Counted from the stretch's first letter, positions 45,348-55,733 are shown. The stretch: 61,638 nt of DNA from Syntrophaceae bacterium (GCA_009773315.1 WRPE01000012.1:1-61638), one strand, 5' to 3'. Program-made: numbers and translations. The notes: generated by a model not told the origin, from the letters alone.

Positions 45348-46541
45348 ATGGCAAAGAAAAAATTTGAAAGGACTAAGCCGCATTTAAATATAGGAACAAT
45401 CGGTCACGTGGATCACGGCAAGACCACGTTAACGGCCGCAATTACCAAGCATCTGGCAAAAAAAGGTTTTGCGGAATTCCGACCTTTCGATTCTATTGAT
45501 AATGCACCGGAAGAAAAGGAACGTGGTGTTACCATCAATATTTCTCACGTGGAATATGAGACGGAAAAAAGACATTACGCTCACGTGGATTGCCCCGGTC
45601 ACGCCGACTATATCAAAAACATGATTTCCGGCGCCGCTCACATGGACGGAACGATTCTGGTTGTGGCCGCCTCCGATGGTCCGATGCCTCAGACACGTGA
45701 ACATATCCTCCTTGCCCGTCAGGTACAGGTTCCTTACGTTATCGTTTATCTCAATAAAGTTGATCTGGTTGATGACCCCGAACTTTTAGACCTTGTCGAA
45801 CTCGAATTAAGAGAACTATTAACTCAATATGAATTCCCCGGCGATGATATCCCCATCATTCGCGGTTCAGCGCTCAAAGCTCTGGAAGCAGAGGATGGCA
45901 ATTCCCCCGATGTAAAATCCATCTGGGAACTTTTGGATGCAGTTGATAACTATATTCCTCAACCCAAGCGCGATACAGATAAGCCCTTCCTGATGCCTGT
46001 TGGCGATGTTTTCACCATTTCCGGTCGTGGCACTGTTGTGACGGGAAGAGTTGATCGTGGTATTGTTAAGGTCGGCGAAGAAGTGGAAATTATCGGCATA
46101 CGCCCCACCATTAAAACCGTTGTGACTGGCGTTGAAATGTTCCGCAAAACCCTCGATGAAGGTCGTGCGGGCGACGATGTCGGTTTGTTGATTCGCGGCA
46201 TCAAACGTGAAGAAGTGGAGAGAGGCCAGGTTGTGGCTAAGCCCGGTTCGATTACACCCCATACAAAATTTGAAGCGGCTGTTTACGTTCTGACCAAGGA
46301 AGAAGGCGGCCGACATACGCCATTCTTCTCCGGTTATCGTCCGCAGTTTTATTTCCGGACAACGGACGTGACGGGCGTTGCGACGCTTCCCGAGGGTATA
46401 GAGATGGTTATGCCCGGTGATAACGTCAAAATGAATATTGAATTAATTATGCCCATCGCCATGGAAGAGCAATTAAGATTCGCTATCCGCGAAGGCGGCA
46501 GAACAGTTGGCGCAGGTGTCGTAAGCAAAGTTGTTGAATAG
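45348..46541 (+). CDS. tuf: Elongation factor Tu
   Basis: This 397-aa GTPase delivers aminoacyl-tRNA to the ribosome. G1 is [10 protein letters not shown]3 is DCPGH, G4 is NKVD, and the C-terminal barrels are complete ([10 protein letters not shown]-like and [18 protein letters not shown]). A strong TTAAGGAGG precedes the ATG. It sits between rpsG and rpsJ. This is the only tuf copy in the window. Confidence 0.98.
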   Translation: MAKKKFERTKPHLNIGTIGHVDHGKTTLTAAITKHLAKKGFAEFRPFDSIDNAPEEKERGVTINISHVEYETEKRHYAHVDCPGHADYIKNMISGAAHMDGTILVVAASDGPMPQTREHILLARQVQVPYVIVYLNKVDLVDDPELLDLVELELRELLTQYEFPGDDIPIIRGSALKALEAEDGNSPDVKSIWELLDAVDNYIPQPKRDTDKPFLMPVGDVFTISGRGTVVTGRVDRGIVKVGEEVEIIGIRPTIKTVVTGVEMFRKTLDEGRAGDDVGLLIRGIKREEVERGQVVAKPGSITPHTKFEAAVYVLTKEEGGRHTPFFSGYRPQFYFRTTDVTGVATLPEGIEMVMPGDNVKMNIELIMPIAMEEQLRFAIREGGRTVGAGVVSKVVE

Positions 46542-46566
46542 AAACTGGAAATAGGTTATCCGATCA

Positions 46567-46875
46567 ATGAAAGAACAAAAGATAAGAATTCGTCTCAAAG
46601 CTTACGATTATAAACTGCTGGATCGTTCTGTTGAAGAAATAGTGGACACTGCAAAAAGGACCGGTGCGCGTGTCGCCGGTCCCATACCTCTTCCTACGGA
46701 AATCAATAAATACTGTGTCAATCGTTCACCCCACGTGGACAAGAAGTCCCGGGAGCAGTTCGAAATTCGCACACATAAAAGATTGATTGATATTGTTGAG
46801 CCGACGCAAGCCACCGTGGATGCATTGATGAAACTGGATCTATCGGCGGGAGTGGATGTTGAAATAAAGGCGTAG
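46567..46875 (+). CDS. rpsJ: 30S ribosomal protein S10
   Basis: This 102-aa protein contains [17 protein letters not shown] and GPIPLPT with [17 protein letters not shown], the standard S10 motifs. S10 is also NusE of antitermination complexes. It lies 25 nt after tuf and heads the S10 cluster. Confidence 0.97.
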   Translation: MKEQKIRIRLKAYDYKLLDRSVEEIVDTAKRTGARVAGPIPLPTEINKYCVNRSPHVDKKSREQFEIRTHKRLIDIVEPTQATVDALMKLDLSAGVDVEIKA

Positions 46876-46893
46876 GCGTTGAATAACGGCGGT

Positions 46894-46923
46894 GGAAAGT
46901 GGCCACAAGTGTTGCCATTTTCC
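46894..46923 (+). promoter_or_regulatory. Stable stem-loop between rpsJ and rplC
   Basis: GGAAAGTGGC (46894-46903) pairs with GCCATTTTCC (46914-46923), a 10-bp stem with one G-U and a 10-nt loop. It lies in the 95-nt rpsJ-rplC gap, the longest gap within the S10-spc-alpha cluster. There is no U-tract after it, so it is more likely an RNA-processing or regulatory hairpin than an intrinsic terminator. Confidence 0.5.
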
Positions 46924-46970
46924 AGAATTATTGAATATCGTGGCTCTTTTTATATAAAAGTTGGATGATA

Positions 46971-47603
46971 ATGAACAAGGGAATCATTGGAAAAAAATTG
47001 GGGATGACGCAGGTGTTTGCTGATGATGGCGCTGCTGTCGGTGTTACGGCCATTGAAGTTGAACCGTCAGTTGTTGTTCAGGTGAAGACAAAGGAGAAGG
47101 ATGGCTATGATGCCATTCAAATTGGATACGGTCGCGTGAAACAAAAGAATGTCACGAAACCGCTTCAGGGCCATTTTAATAAAGCAAATAAAGGGTTTTT
47201 CCGTATTGTTAAAGAACTTCCTGGTGAAGCCGGGAAATACGAAGCCGGGCAGGAAATATCCTCTGATATTTTTCAAGGGGGTGACTATGTCGATGTGGTT
47301 GGAACATCGAAAGGCAAAGGCTTCCAAGGTGTTATAAAAAGACATGGTTTTCACGGCGGCCGCGCGACTCACGGGTCCATGTTTCACAGGGCTCCCGGTT
47401 CCATTGGCGCCAGCGCTGATCCGGCGCGTGTCTTTAAAGGAACAAAAATGGGCGGTCATATGGGTGCTGTTCGTAAAACCGTTCAGAATATTCAGATCTG
47501 GCAAGTGCGTCCTGATAGAAATTTATTGTTATTGAAGGGTTCCATCCCCGGCAGTAAAAACGGTTATGTGATCATTAAGCAAGCCCGGAAAAAAAGAGTG
47601 TAA
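46971..47603 (+). CDS. rplC: 50S ribosomal protein L3
   Basis: This protein has about 210 aa (MNKGIIGKKLGMTQVF) with the L3 loop region FHGGRATHGSMFHRAPGSIG. The ATG at 46971 gives the usual N-terminus; an ATG two codons upstream is possible. Confidence 0.96.
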   Translation: MNKGIIGKKLGMTQVFADDGAAVGVTAIEVEPSVVVQVKTKEKDGYDAIQIGYGRVKQKNVTKPLQGHFNKANKGFFRIVKELPGEAGKYEAGQEISSDIFQGGDYVDVVGTSKGKGFQGVIKRHGFHGGRATHGSMFHRAPGSIGASADPARVFKGTKMGGHMGAVRKTVQNIQIWQVRPDRNLLLLKGSIPGSKNGYVIIKQARKKRV

Positions 47604-47621
47604 ATCAGTGGAGTTATAAAC

Positions 47622-48245
47622 ATGGCAGTCGCAGATGTTTTTGATATTGAAAAGAAGAAGGTTGCAGAGGTGGAGTTGAACGACTCTGTATTTGGCGCTG
47701 AAGTCAACGAAGCAACGATCCATGATGTTGTCAAGATGCAACTGGCATCGCGCCGGTCGGGTACATCTTCCACCAAGGGGAGAAGTGATGTCCGCGGCGG
47801 CGGGAAAAAGCCCTGGCGTCAAAAAGGAACCGGCCGTGCCCGTTCAGGAACGTCACGATCGCCAATCTGGAGAGGGGGCGGTATCGTTTTCGGGCCTCAA
47901 CCTCGCGATTATTCATACAGTGTTCCTAAAAAAGTGCGGAAGAGAGCTCTTATCTCCGTACTCAGCATGAAAGTAAAGGAAGAAAAAATGACGGTTCTGC
48001 GGAATTTCCCGATGGAAACGATCAGCACGAAAGCCTTTAAGAAAGTGGTCGATCTCTTCGGTCTGAAAAAAACACTTTTTGTTATCGATCAGGATAATGC
48101 TGTTCTGATGAAATCATCGCGTAATTTAAAAAATGTAAAAATGATTCGGTCGGAAGGAATCAATGTTTATGATGTATTGAAATATGAACATCTGGTCCTT
48201 CTTGAACCCTCTATAAAAAAAATTGAGGGGGCATTGCTGGCATAA
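47622..48245 (+). CDS. rplD: 50S ribosomal protein L4
   Basis: This 207-aa protein contains the long exit-tunnel loop segment RSGTSRSPIWRGGGIVFGP and typical ends. In gammaproteobacteria L4 represses its own operon; whether it does so here is unknown. It overlaps rplW by one base (TAATG). Confidence 0.97.
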   Translation: MAVADVFDIEKKKVAEVELNDSVFGAEVNEATIHDVVKMQLASRRSGTSSTKGRSDVRGGGKKPWRQKGTGRARSGTSRSPIWRGGGIVFGPQPRDYSYSVPKKVRKRALISVLSMKVKEEKMTVLRNFPMETISTKAFKKVVDLFGLKKTLFVIDQDNAVLMKSSRNLKNVKMIRSEGINVYDVLKYEHLVLLEPSIKKIEGALLA

Positions 48246-48532
48246 TGGAACTGCATCAGATTATTAAAAAGATACTCATTACGGAAAAGAGTAACATGGA
48301 CCGTGAAGCAGCCAATAAGTATCACTTTGAAGTCAATCGCAAGGCCAATAAAGTTGAGATTGGCAATGCCGTGGAAAAGTTATTTAAAGTAAAAGTTGCC
48401 GATGTCCGTGTCTTACATGTTTTAGGCAAAAAGAAACGAACGGGCAAGGTTACCGGACAGAAGAGTTCCTGGAAAAAAGCAATTGTGACTTTAGCTGCCG
48501 GCAGCCGTATTGAAATCGCCGAAGGCGTATAG
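48245..48532 (+). CDS. rplW: 50S ribosomal protein L23
   Basis: This 95-aa protein (MELHQIIKKILITEKS) contains NRKANKVEIGNAVEKLFKVKV, the L23 core. It lies at the tunnel exit and is a docking site for trigger factor and SRP. Its start overlaps the rplD stop. Confidence 0.97.
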   Translation: MELHQIIKKILITEKSNMDREAANKYHFEVNRKANKVEIGNAVEKLFKVKVADVRVLHVLGKKKRTGKVTGQKSSWKKAIVTLAAGSRIEIAEGV

Positions 48533-48553
48533 AACGATTTAAGGATTAAGCAA

Positions 48554-49375
48554 ATGGGAATTATCAAGTATAAACCGACATCACCCGGCAGGAGATTTCA
48601 GAGTGTCTCGGATTTTGCAGAGATTACGTCAACGGAGCCGGTTAAAAGCCTTTTAAAGCCGATCAAGAGAACAGGCGGTCGAAACAATTATGGCCGGATT
48701 ACGGCGCGTTACATTGGTGGCGGCCACAAACGTAGATATCGGATGATTGATTTCTGTCGTAATAAGACGGACATTCCGGCAAAAGTAGCGGCCATTGAAT
48801 ATGATCCAAACCGGTCGGCCAGAATTGCACTGCTCAACTATCGTGACGGTGAAAAGAGATACATTGTGGCGCCGGCGCAGATTAATGTTGGTGATGTTCT
48901 GATCAGCGGTCCAAAAGCGGATATCAAGCCGGGCAACGCCATTCCCTTGAAGCATATACCGCTGGGTTCCTTAATCCATAATGTGGAATTAAAAGTAGGT
49001 CGTGGAGGGCAACTGATTCGTTCGGCAGGCGCCTATGGCCAGTTGATGGCTAAAGAAGGCACATACGCCCAGGTGAGACTCCCGTCCGGTGAAGTCCGCA
49101 AGGTGTTTATTGAGTGTATGGCAACGATCGGTCAGGTCGGCAACAACGATCATGAAAATATCAGCATCGGCAAAGCCGGAAGGACTCGATGGCTGGGCAA
49201 GACGCCCCATGTGCGGGGTGTTGTCATGAACCCGGTGGATCATCCAATGGGCGGTGGCGAAGGTAAGTCATCCGGGGGCCGTCATCCCTGTACGCCTTGG
49301 GGGGTTCCGACAAAGGGACACAAAACAAGGAAGAACAAGAGAACTGATAAATATATCGTCAAGAGAAGAGGTTAA
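48554..49375 (+). CDS. rplB: 50S ribosomal protein L2
   Basis: This 273-aa protein has [20 protein letters not shown] and the C-terminal [14 protein letters not shown] peptide with the conserved His close to the peptidyl transferase centre. Length and position are canonical. Confidence 0.98.
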   Translation: MGIIKYKPTSPGRRFQSVSDFAEITSTEPVKSLLKPIKRTGGRNNYGRITARYIGGGHKRRYRMIDFCRNKTDIPAKVAAIEYDPNRSARIALLNYRDGEKRYIVAPAQINVGDVLISGPKADIKPGNAIPLKHIPLGSLIHNVELKVGRGGQLIRSAGAYGQLMAKEGTYAQVRLPSGEVRKVFIECMATIGQVGNNDHENISIGKAGRTRWLGKTPHVRGVVMNPVDHPMGGGEGKSSGGRHPCTPWGVPTKGHKTRKNKRTDKYIVKRRG

Positions 49376-49381
49376 TAAACC

Positions 49382-49663
49382 GTGGCACGTTCGATCAAAA
49401 AAGGACCTTATATTGAAGAAAGTTTGCTCGCCAAGGTCAGGAAAATGGAAGCCGAAAGCAGCAAGAATGTGATTAAGACTTGGTCGCGGCGTTCAACCGT
49501 AACACCAGAATTAATAGGGTTCACGTTTGCTGTGCATAACGGGAAAAAGTTCATTCCGGTTTATGTGACAGAAAATATGGTGGGTCATAAATTAGGTGAG
49601 TTCGCACCGACGAGGACTTTTTATTCACATTCCGGTGATCGGAAAACGAAGGTTCGCAAGTAA
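49382..49663 (+). CDS. rpsS: 30S ribosomal protein S19
   Basis: This 93-aa protein begins [16 protein letters not shown] and has [23 protein letters not shown], the S19 signature. It starts with GTG at 49382, 6 nt after the rplB stop. Confidence 0.97.
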   Translation: MARSIKKGPYIEESLLAKVRKMEAESSKNVIKTWSRRSTVTPELIGFTFAVHNGKKFIPVYVTENMVGHKLGEFAPTRTFYSHSGDRKTKVRK

Positions 49664-49702
49664 TATTTTCGCGCAAGCGGACAGGTTTGGAGTTGATAAG
49701 AT

Positions 49703-50035
49703 ATGGAAGCAAAGGCAGTTGCAAAATATATTCGGATGTCGCCGCAGAAAGTCAGATTGGTTGTTGATCTGATTCGAGGAAAGAAGGTGCAGGACGCGCG
49801 TAATATCCTGCTTTATACCAGGAAATACTCGGCGGGTATTATCGCCAAGGTGCTGAAGTCAGCTGTTGCTAACGCGGCACAGAATCCCAATATTGACGAA
49901 AATACGCTTTATATTAAAGAGATATTTGTGGACCAGGGACCGTCGCTGAAAAGATGGCGGGCTAGGGCCCAGGGAAGAGCGGCGGGAATTAAGAAGAGAA
50001 CGTCACATATAACCGTTGTCGTGGATGAAAAGTAG
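49703..50035 (+). CDS. rplV: 50S ribosomal protein L22
   Basis: This 110-aa protein ([22 protein letters not shown]) has the beta-hairpin [13 protein letters not shown] that lines the exit tunnel near the macrolide site. Position between rpsS and rpsC is canonical. Confidence 0.97.
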   Translation: MEAKAVAKYIRMSPQKVRLVVDLIRGKKVQDARNILLYTRKYSAGIIAKVLKSAVANAAQNPNIDENTLYIKEIFVDQGPSLKRWRARAQGRAAGIKKRTSHITVVVDEK

Positions 50036-50047
50036 GGAGGAACGATA

Positions 50048-50695
50048 TTGGGTCAGAAGGTTAACCCGGTAGGATTACGATTAGGTTACATTAAAAAGTG
50101 GCAGTCTGTATGGTTTGCCGAAAAGAATTATAGTCGAATGCTGCTTGAAGACTTAAAGGTCAGAAAGTACCTTAAGAAAAAGCTATATCATGCCGGTATT
50201 TCGCATATCGAAATTGAGCGGGCGGCGAATAAAGCCAAAGTGAATATTTATGCGGCCCGGCCCGGAGTCATCATCGGGAAAAAGGGATCGGAAATAGAAA
50301 AGCTTAAAGTGGAAATTGAAAAATTTTCGCAGGCGGAAATTATTATCAATATTCTAGAGGTCCGAAAACCGGAAACGGATGCCCAACTGGTGGCCGAGAA
50401 TGTCGCCATGCAGCTGGAAAGACGAGTTGCTTTCCGCCGAGCGATGAAAAAGTGCGTTGGTTATGCCCTGAAGTTCGGAGCCAAAGGCATCAAAATAACC
50501 TGTTCCGGAAGGCTTGGCGGCGCAGAGATTGCCCGGTCGGAATGGTACCGTGAAGGTCGTGTGCCACTACATACGCTCCGGGCCGATATCGATTACGGTT
50601 TCATTGAAGCCCATACAGCTTATGGTTTGGTCGGCATTAAAGTGTTGATTTTTCACGGAGAGGTATTGCCAACAAAGAATGAAAAACAGTCATGA
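50048..50695 (+). CDS. rpsC: 30S ribosomal protein S3
   Basis: This 215-aa protein ([15 protein letters not shown]) has a KH domain ([16 protein letters not shown]) and the C-terminal domain with [31 protein letters not shown]-type sequence. The start is TTG at 50048 after GGAGG. It takes part in the mRNA entry helicase. Confidence 0.97.
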   Translation: MGQKVNPVGLRLGYIKKWQSVWFAEKNYSRMLLEDLKVRKYLKKKLYHAGISHIEIERAANKAKVNIYAARPGVIIGKKGSEIEKLKVEIEKFSQAEIIINILEVRKPETDAQLVAENVAMQLERRVAFRRAMKKCVGYALKFGAKGIKITCSGRLGGAEIARSEWYREGRVPLHTLRADIDYGFIEAHTAYGLVGIKVLIFHGEVLPTKNEKQS

Positions 50696-50760
50696 TTCCA
50701 ACAAGGGGATTTTTCCAGGCCATGGAAGATCACTGTGAAGGTAAACGGGAGTTATAAATT

Positions 50761-51183
50761 ATGTTAATGCCAAAACGGGTAAAATATAGAAAATTGCAGA
50801 AAGGCCGCATGGGAGGAAAAGCGACCAGAGGTGGTACCATCGCCTTTGGCGACTATGGACTACAAGCGGCTGAATGCGGATGGGTCTCCGCGAGGCAGAT
50901 CGAGGCAGCGCGTGTTGCGATGACTCGATATGTGAAGCGCGGCGGTAAAATCTGGATTCGGGTCTTTCCGCACAAATCCATCACGAAGAAGCCTGCTGAA
51001 ACTCGAATGGGTAAAGGCAAGGGAGCGCCGGAAGGATGGGTGGCGGTAGTCAAACCCGGTTCGGTTCTCTACGAGATGGAAGGTGTAACCAGAGAAGTAG
51101 CCAAAGAAGCATTTCGCTTGGCATCGCATAAACTGGCCATTTCGACAAAGTTTTTATCAAGGGAGATATCTGATGAAAATTAG
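50761..51183 (+). CDS. rplP: 50S ribosomal protein L16
   Basis: This 140-aa protein begins [17 protein letters not shown] and contains [29 protein letters not shown]-type sequence, characteristic of L16. The stop overlaps the start of rpmC by 11 nt. Confidence 0.97.
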   Translation: MLMPKRVKYRKLQKGRMGGKATRGGTIAFGDYGLQAAECGWVSARQIEAARVAMTRYVKRGGKIWIRVFPHKSITKKPAETRMGKGKGAPEGWVAVVKPGSVLYEMEGVTREVAKEAFRLASHKLAISTKFLSREISDEN

Positions 51184-51367
51184 TGAAGTCAGAGGTCTCG
51201 GTATTAACGAGCTTCAAATAAAAAATAGTGAATTAGTGGAAGAACTGTTTCGGTTGAAGATTCGGCATTCATCGGGTCAACTCGAATCAACCGCGACGCT
51301 GGGCCGCCTCCGTAAGGATATTGCCCGTATCGCAACGGTGCTGAAGGAAAAGGAGGCCGCAGGTTAA
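51173..51367 (+). CDS. rpmC: 50S ribosomal protein L29
   Basis: This 64-aa helical protein ([16 protein letters not shown]) has [19 protein letters not shown], typical for L29. It overlaps rplP and is followed by rpsQ after 1 nt. Confidence 0.96.
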   Translation: MKISEVRGLGINELQIKNSELVEELFRLKIRHSSGQLESTATLGRLRKDIARIATVLKEKEAAG

Positions 51368-51368
51368 T

Positions 51369-51626
51369 ATGGCTGAAAAAAGCAATAAGCGCACGATTAA
51401 GGGCGTAGTGATCAGTGATAAGATGGATAAAACCATTGTGGTGAAAGCCGAAAGATTAGTCAAACACTCTGTGTTTCACAAATATGTGCGCAGACATGAC
51501 AAATACAAAGCCCATGATGAACAGAATCAATGCAAGACGGGGGATACCGTGTTAATCATTGAGGCGCGACCGATGAGTAAAGACAAACGCTGGCGGATGC
51601 TGGAAATCTTGGAGAGAGCAAAATAG
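51369..51626 (+). CDS. rpsQ: 30S ribosomal protein S17
   Basis: This 85-aa protein contains [22 protein letters not shown] and [20 protein letters not shown], the S17 OB-fold motifs. AGGAGG within the rpmC 3' end serves as ribosome binding site. Confidence 0.97.
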   Translation: MAEKSNKRTIKGVVISDKMDKTIVVKAERLVKHSVFHKYVRRHDKYKAHDEQNQCKTGDTVLIIEARPMSKDKRWRMLEILERAK

Positions 51627-51673
51627 AAACTTGGCTTCATAAGCCAGTAGCTTGTTATAATGGAGTTTACTTT

Positions 51674-52042
51674 ATGATTCAGATGCAGACAATTCTAAAT
51701 GTTGCCGACAATTCCGGCGCCAAGAGAGTCGCTTGTATTAAAGTGCTTGGCGGATCGAAGCGGCGTTACGCCTCCTTAGGCGATGTCATAGTCGTGGCAG
51801 TGAAAGAGGCGATTCCGAATTCCAAAGTGAAAAAAGGTGATGTGATGAAAGCGGTCATCGTCCGCACCGTGAAAGAAGTGAAACGGCAGGATGGTTCTTA
51901 TCTCAAGTTTGATGACAACTCCGCTGTTCTCATTAGCAATCAGATGGAACCGATCGGGACAAGAATTTTTGGACCTGTTGCCCGTGAACTGAGAGCAAAG
52001 CAGTTTATGAAGATTATATCTCTGGCTCCAGAGGTTTTATAA
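51674..52042 (+). CDS. rplN: 50S ribosomal protein L14
   Basis: This 122-aa protein ([19 protein letters not shown]) contains [22 protein letters not shown] and ends with [12 protein letters not shown]. All are standard L14 features. It marks the start of the spc cluster. Confidence 0.98.
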   Translation: MIQMQTILNVADNSGAKRVACIKVLGGSKRRYASLGDVIVVAVKEAIPNSKVKKGDVMKAVIVRTVKEVKRQDGSYLKFDDNSAVLISNQMEPIGTRIFGPVARELRAKQFMKIISLAPEVL

Positions 52043-52064
52043 GCCTGTTTTGAAGAGGGGAAAA

Positions 52065-52388
52065 ATGAGTTTAGGCAGATTGAAAAAAGGAGATATGGTT
52101 AAAGTTCTTGCCGGTAAGGACAAAGGGAAGACCGGAAAGATTCTGAAAGCTATACCCGAGAAAAACAAAGTGGTCGTCGAAAAGATCAACGTGATCAAGA
52201 AGCATAAAAGGCCTGATCAAAAAAGCAAAGGTGGTGTCGTGGAAAAAGAGGCGGCGATGTGTGTCTCCAAGGTCAGCATCATTTGTGGCAAGTGCAAAGA
52301 AGCGACCAGAATTAGAAGTCGCATCCTCGATGACGGCAAGAAGATTCGTATCTGTAGCAAGTGCAACGACGTAATCGATGTGGGTTAA
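52065..52388 (+). CDS. rplX: 50S ribosomal protein L24 with a C-terminal four-cysteine motif
   Basis: This protein has about 107 aa, with a KOW domain (KKGDMVKVLAGKDKGKTGKI) and a C-terminal half with Cys74, Cys77, Cys97 and Cys100 arranged as CGKC and CSKC, a likely zinc ribbon. The ATG at 52065 has GAGGGG 5 nt upstream; a TTG at 52050 is in frame but less likely. Confidence 0.95.
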   Translation: MSLGRLKKGDMVKVLAGKDKGKTGKILKAIPEKNKVVVEKINVIKKHKRPDQKSKGGVVEKEAAMCVSKVSIICGKCKEATRIRSRILDDGKKIRICSKCNDVIDVG

Positions 52389-52394
52389 GAAAAA

Positions 52395-52934
52395 ATGGCA
52401 AGATTAAAGGAATATTATTTAAAAACAGTAGTGCCGGCTCTGGTCAAGGAATTTGACTACAAAAATCCCATGCAAGTGCCCAAAATGGATAAGATTGTTG
52501 TCAATATGGGTTTGGGAGAGGCCGTTTCCAATGTAAAAATTATTGACGGCGCCGTGCAGGAAATGGCGATGATCACAGGACAAAAGCCGGTGATCACGAA
52601 AGCGAAAAAATCCATAGCGACATTTAAACTTCGCCAGGGCATGCCGATCGGCTGCTCGGTGACCTTACGAAAAGAAGTCATGTACGAGTTTTTTGATCGT
52701 CTGGTGAACGTAGCGTTGCCGAAAGTTAGAGACTTTCGGGGAATATCGCAAAGCGCGTTTGACGGCAGGGGAAATTATTCCATTGGCCTTCATGAGCAAA
52801 TCATTTTTCCTGAAATTGAATATGATAAAATCGAAAAGGTCAAGGGAATGAATATTACTATCGTAACGACGGCTCGGACGAACGAAGAAGCCCGTGTGTT
52901 GCTGAAGTTGATGGGTGTCCCCTTCAAGAATTAA
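52395..52934 (+). CDS. rplE: 50S ribosomal protein L5
   Basis: This 179-aa protein ([20 protein letters not shown]) contains [12 protein letters not shown] and [20 protein letters not shown]5 motifs. It binds 5S rRNA. Confidence 0.98.
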   Translation: MARLKEYYLKTVVPALVKEFDYKNPMQVPKMDKIVVNMGLGEAVSNVKIIDGAVQEMAMITGQKPVITKAKKSIATFKLRQGMPIGCSVTLRKEVMYEFFDRLVNVALPKVRDFRGISQSAFDGRGNYSIGLHEQIIFPEIEYDKIEKVKGMNITIVTTARTNEEARVLLKLMGVPFKN

Positions 52935-52960
52935 ACGAGGAAGCTCCGGAGGAATTTCGT

Positions 52961-53146
52961 GTGGCAAAAAAGTCATTAATAGCAAAAGCAAATAGGAAAC
53001 CGAAATTTTCGGTCAGGGAATATAACCGCTGTCAGATTTGCGGTCGGCCCCGAGCGTATTATAGAAAATTTGAAATGTGTAGAATATGTTTGAGGAAACT
53101 TTCCTTACAAGGTGAGCTTCCGGGTATGATAAAATCAAGTTGGTAA
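52961..53146 (+). CDS. rpsN: 30S ribosomal protein S14 type Z
   Basis: This 61-aa short S14 keeps the four zinc cysteines (CQICGRPR and CRICLRK), the type Z form. It ends PGMIKSSW as expected. The start is GTG at 52961 after CGGAGGA. Confidence 0.97.
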   Translation: MAKKSLIAKANRKPKFSVREYNRCQICGRPRAYYRKFEMCRICLRKLSLQGELPGMIKSSW

Positions 53147-53168
53147 TTTTAGTTTAAGGAGAAAAAGC

Positions 53169-53570
53169 ATGGGGATGACTGATCCTATTGCCGATATGCT
53201 GACAAGGATTCGAAACGGAAATAAAGCTCGTTTCAAAAATGTCAATGTTTACATGTCGCAAATGAATATGAATATTGCCAAAGTCTTGAAAGCGGCTGGA
53301 TATATAAATAACTTTGACGTGATGAAGGATGAAAAGGGCCATCCGATGCTGAAGATCACCCTCAAATATCCGGATGCAAAACGGACGGTGATAACCGACA
53401 TCAAAAGAGTCAGCAAGCCTGGGCGGAGAGTATATGTTGCCGCTGATAGCATCCCGAAGGTGCTCAACGGTTTTGGTATTTCCATTCTTTCAACTTCACG
53501 AGGTGTCATCACCGATCAGGAAGCCAGAGAATCCAATGTTGGCGGCGAAGTTCTTTGTAATGTTTGGTAA
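53169..53570 (+). CDS. rpsH: 30S ribosomal protein S8
   Basis: This 133-aa protein (MTDPIADMLTRIRNG near its start) ends with STSRGVITDQEARESNVGGE, the S8 signature. AAGGAG precedes the ATG at 53169. S8 is the translational repressor of the spc operon in gammaproteobacteria. Confidence 0.97.
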   Translation: MGMTDPIADMLTRIRNGNKARFKNVNVYMSQMNMNIAKVLKAAGYINNFDVMKDEKGHPMLKITLKYPDAKRTVITDIKRVSKPGRRVYVAADSIPKVLNGFGISILSTSRGVITDQEARESNVGGEVLCNVW

Positions 53571-53603
53571 TTAAACTTATATTTTAAACGGGAGTTCTTG
53601 TTC

Positions 53604-54143
53604 ATGTCGAGAATAGGTAAAAAACCGATCGCTTTTCCCAAGAATGTAAAAATCACCCAGAGTGACGGTATTGTTAAAGTCGAAGGGCCCAAGGGCACGT
53701 TGTCTTCGAAATTGCCCGATGGCATTTTGATGGTTGTTTCCGAAAATAATTTGGACATCGAGCGAAAAGCAGAGGATCGTATAGTCCGGTCATGTCATGG
53801 TTTAGCCAGAACGTTGATCAACAACATGGTGATCGGCGTCAGTACCGGGTTTGAAAAGGGGCTGGAAATATCCGGCGTTGGTTATCGTGCGGAAGTTACC
53901 GGCTCGACCTTAAAAATGGTTTTAGGTTTTTCCAGTCCTGTGGAATACAGCATTCCCAAAGGGATCGATGTGAAGGTCGATAAACAGATTAATCTGGTTG
54001 TTTCCGGAATTAATAAGGAACTTGTTGGCCGGGTGGCCTCGGAAATTCGGTCGCTGAAAAAGCCTGAGCCATACAAAGGCAAGGGTATTAAATATGTGGG
54101 TGAGTATATTCGGCGTAAGGCCGGTAAGTCGGCGGCTAAATAA
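53604..54143 (+). CDS. rplF: 50S ribosomal protein L6
   Basis: This protein has about 179 aa (MSRIGKKPIAFPKNVK) and contains the C-terminal PEPYKGKGIKYVGEYIRRK, diagnostic of L6. The ATG at 53604 gives the standard start; TTG 53598 is an in-frame alternative. Confidence 0.97.
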   Translation: MSRIGKKPIAFPKNVKITQSDGIVKVEGPKGTLSSKLPDGILMVVSENNLDIERKAEDRIVRSCHGLARTLINNMVIGVSTGFEKGLEISGVGYRAEVTGSTLKMVLGFSSPVEYSIPKGIDVKVDKQINLVVSGINKELVGRVASEIRSLKKPEPYKGKGIKYVGEYIRRKAGKSAAK

Positions 54144-54181
54144 AAGTTTTAAAAATTATATTGCCTTAAAGAGGTAGAACA

Positions 54182-54547
54182 TTGGCTTCCAAAAAGACAC
54201 TTAAAATCAGAGATAAAAGAGAGAAGAGAGTAAGGGGCAAGCTTACGGGAACATCGGAGCGGCCTCGTCTTTCTGTTTTTCGTTCGGATAAACACATCTA
54301 CGCTCAGGTCATCAACGACGCTCAGGCAACAACCGTTGCAACAGCTTCTACTTTGAGCAAAGAACTGGCTGGTAAACTCAAGGGGATCAAGAAAGTTGAT
54401 GTGGCCAAGGAAGTGGGTAAGTTGATTGCAACACGGTTGCAGGCCTTGGGCGTGGAAAAAGTCGTTTTTGATAGAGGAAGATTTCTCTATCACGGTCGCG
54501 TGAAAGCTTTAGCTGATGCTGCGCGGGAAAATGGTCTTAAATTTTAA
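54182..54547 (+). CDS. rplR: 50S ribosomal protein L18
   Basis: This 121-aa protein has [20 protein letters not shown] and [20 protein letters not shown], standard L18. It binds 5S rRNA with L5. The start is TTG at 54182 after AGAGG. Confidence 0.97.
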   Translation: MASKKTLKIRDKREKRVRGKLTGTSERPRLSVFRSDKHIYAQVINDAQATTVATASTLSKELAGKLKGIKKVDVAKEVGKLIATRLQALGVEKVVFDRGRFLYHGRVKALADAARENGLKF

Positions 54548-54588
54548 ACCAAGCTTAGTGTATAGAATTCATGATAAGGGAAGAATCG

Positions 54589-55068
54589 TTGGATAAGAAA
54601 GAAATGAAAGATGTGGAGCTCCTCGACCGAGTGATTGCCATTAATCGTACGGCAAAAGTCGTTAAGGGAGGAAGGCGGTTTCGTTTCAGTGCGATCGTAG
54701 TTGTCGGTGACGGCAAGGGTTCGATCGGAGCTGGGTTGGGCAAAGCACATGAAGTTCCCGAAGCGATCCGCAAGGGGATGGAAATGGCCAAGAAGAACAT
54801 GGTTAAAGTTGCGGTAGCCAATAAAACAATCCCTTATGAAGTTCTTGGAAAATTCGGGGCGGGTAAAGTATTGTTGAAACCAGCATCGGAAGGAACGGGT
54901 TTAATCGCCGGCGGTGCCGTAAGAGCTTGTTTGGAGGTTGCCGGCGTTCATAATATTTTGACAAAATGTTTAGGTTCACACAATCCGCACAATCTGGTCA
55001 AGGCTACTGTACAAGGGCTTTGTCAGTTAAAAGATCCGGCGGAAATTGCCGCTCAGAGAGGCAAGTAA
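54589..55068 (+). CDS. rpsE: 30S ribosomal protein S5
   Basis: This protein has about 159 aa. It contains [20 protein letters not shown] and [17 protein letters not shown], characteristic of S5. The start is uncertain. TTG at 54589 has AAGGG about 8 nt upstream, while the ATG at 54571 has no recognisable Shine-Dalgarno. The chosen TTG fits the frequent TTG starts of neighbouring genes. Confidence 0.95.
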   Translation: MDKKEMKDVELLDRVIAINRTAKVVKGGRRFRFSAIVVVGDGKGSIGAGLGKAHEVPEAIRKGMEMAKKNMVKVAVANKTIPYEVLGKFGAGKVLLKPASEGTGLIAGGAVRACLEVAGVHNILTKCLGSHNPHNLVKATVQGLCQLKDPAEIAAQRGK

Positions 55069-55093
55069 AAAAATTGACGAGGGTGTTTATACA

Positions 55094-55282
55094 GTGGGCA
55101 AAATGTTAAAAATTAAAATGGTGAAAAGTGTAATTACCCGGCCGGAAAAGCAAAGAAAAATTATACGCGGCTTGGGATTGAAAAAATTAAACAGCACAGT
55201 GACTCTGGTGGATACCCCGGAGATTCGCGGCATGATTAATAAAGTGATCCACCTCGTTTCTGTGGAAGAGTCAAAGGAGTAG
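55094..55282 (+). CDS. rpmD: 50S ribosomal protein L30
   Basis: This protein has about 62 aa. [18 protein letters not shown] and [25 protein letters not shown] match L30. The GTG at 55094 gives the usual MxKxLKI N-terminus and has GAGGG upstream; ATG 55103 is an alternative. The longer frame upstream overlaps rpsE and is not needed. Confidence 0.93.
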   Translation: MGKMLKIKMVKSVITRPEKQRKIIRGLGLKKLNSTVTLVDTPEIRGMINKVIHLVSVEESKE

Positions 55283-55285
55283 GTT

Positions 55286-55732
55286 ATGGATTTAAGTTCT
55301 CTGAAAGCGCCTGCCGGAGCGACAAAGAAAAGAAAAAGAGTCGGCCGTGGTGACGCGTCCGGCCATGGCGGAACATCCGGCAAAGGCCATAAGGGCCAGA
55401 ATGCCCGTTCAGGTGGTTATACACGAGATGGTTTTGAAGGCGGTCAAATGCCCATGTCCCGGAGACTGCCGAAAAGAGGTTTTAGAAATCCCTTTAGAGA
55501 AAGTTATGTTGCTGTGAATCTGATGGATTTATGTCGCAAATTTGAAAAGGGATCCGTCATTGATGAAGCGGCAATTTTAGCAAGCGGACTTGTCAAAAAG
55601 AAGGGTGACAGTATTAAGATCCTGGCAAAAGGTAATATTGATTTTCCGGTGACTGTCAAAGTAGCTAAAATCAGTGCAGCCGCGAAAACAAAAATAACCG
55701 CCGCAGGCGGATCTGTTGAAGAGGTAATGTGA
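55286..55732 (+). CDS. rplO: 50S ribosomal protein L15
   Basis: This 148-aa protein has the glycine-rich basic N-terminal half ([20 protein letters not shown], then [17 protein letters not shown]) and the globular C-terminus of L15. It begins 3 nt after rpmD. Confidence 0.97.
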   Translation: MDLSSLKAPAGATKKRKRVGRGDASGHGGTSGKGHKGQNARSGGYTRDGFEGGQMPMSRRLPKRGFRNPFRESYVAVNLMDLCRKFEKGSVIDEAAILASGLVKKKGDSIKILAKGNIDFPVTVKVAKISAAAKTKITAAGGSVEEVM

Positions 55733-55733
55733 C

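Noticed and set aside
46936-46965. Promoter between rpsJ and rplC
   Set aside because: TTGAAT is followed by A/T-rich sequence, but no -10 lies at an acceptable spacing without forcing the match.
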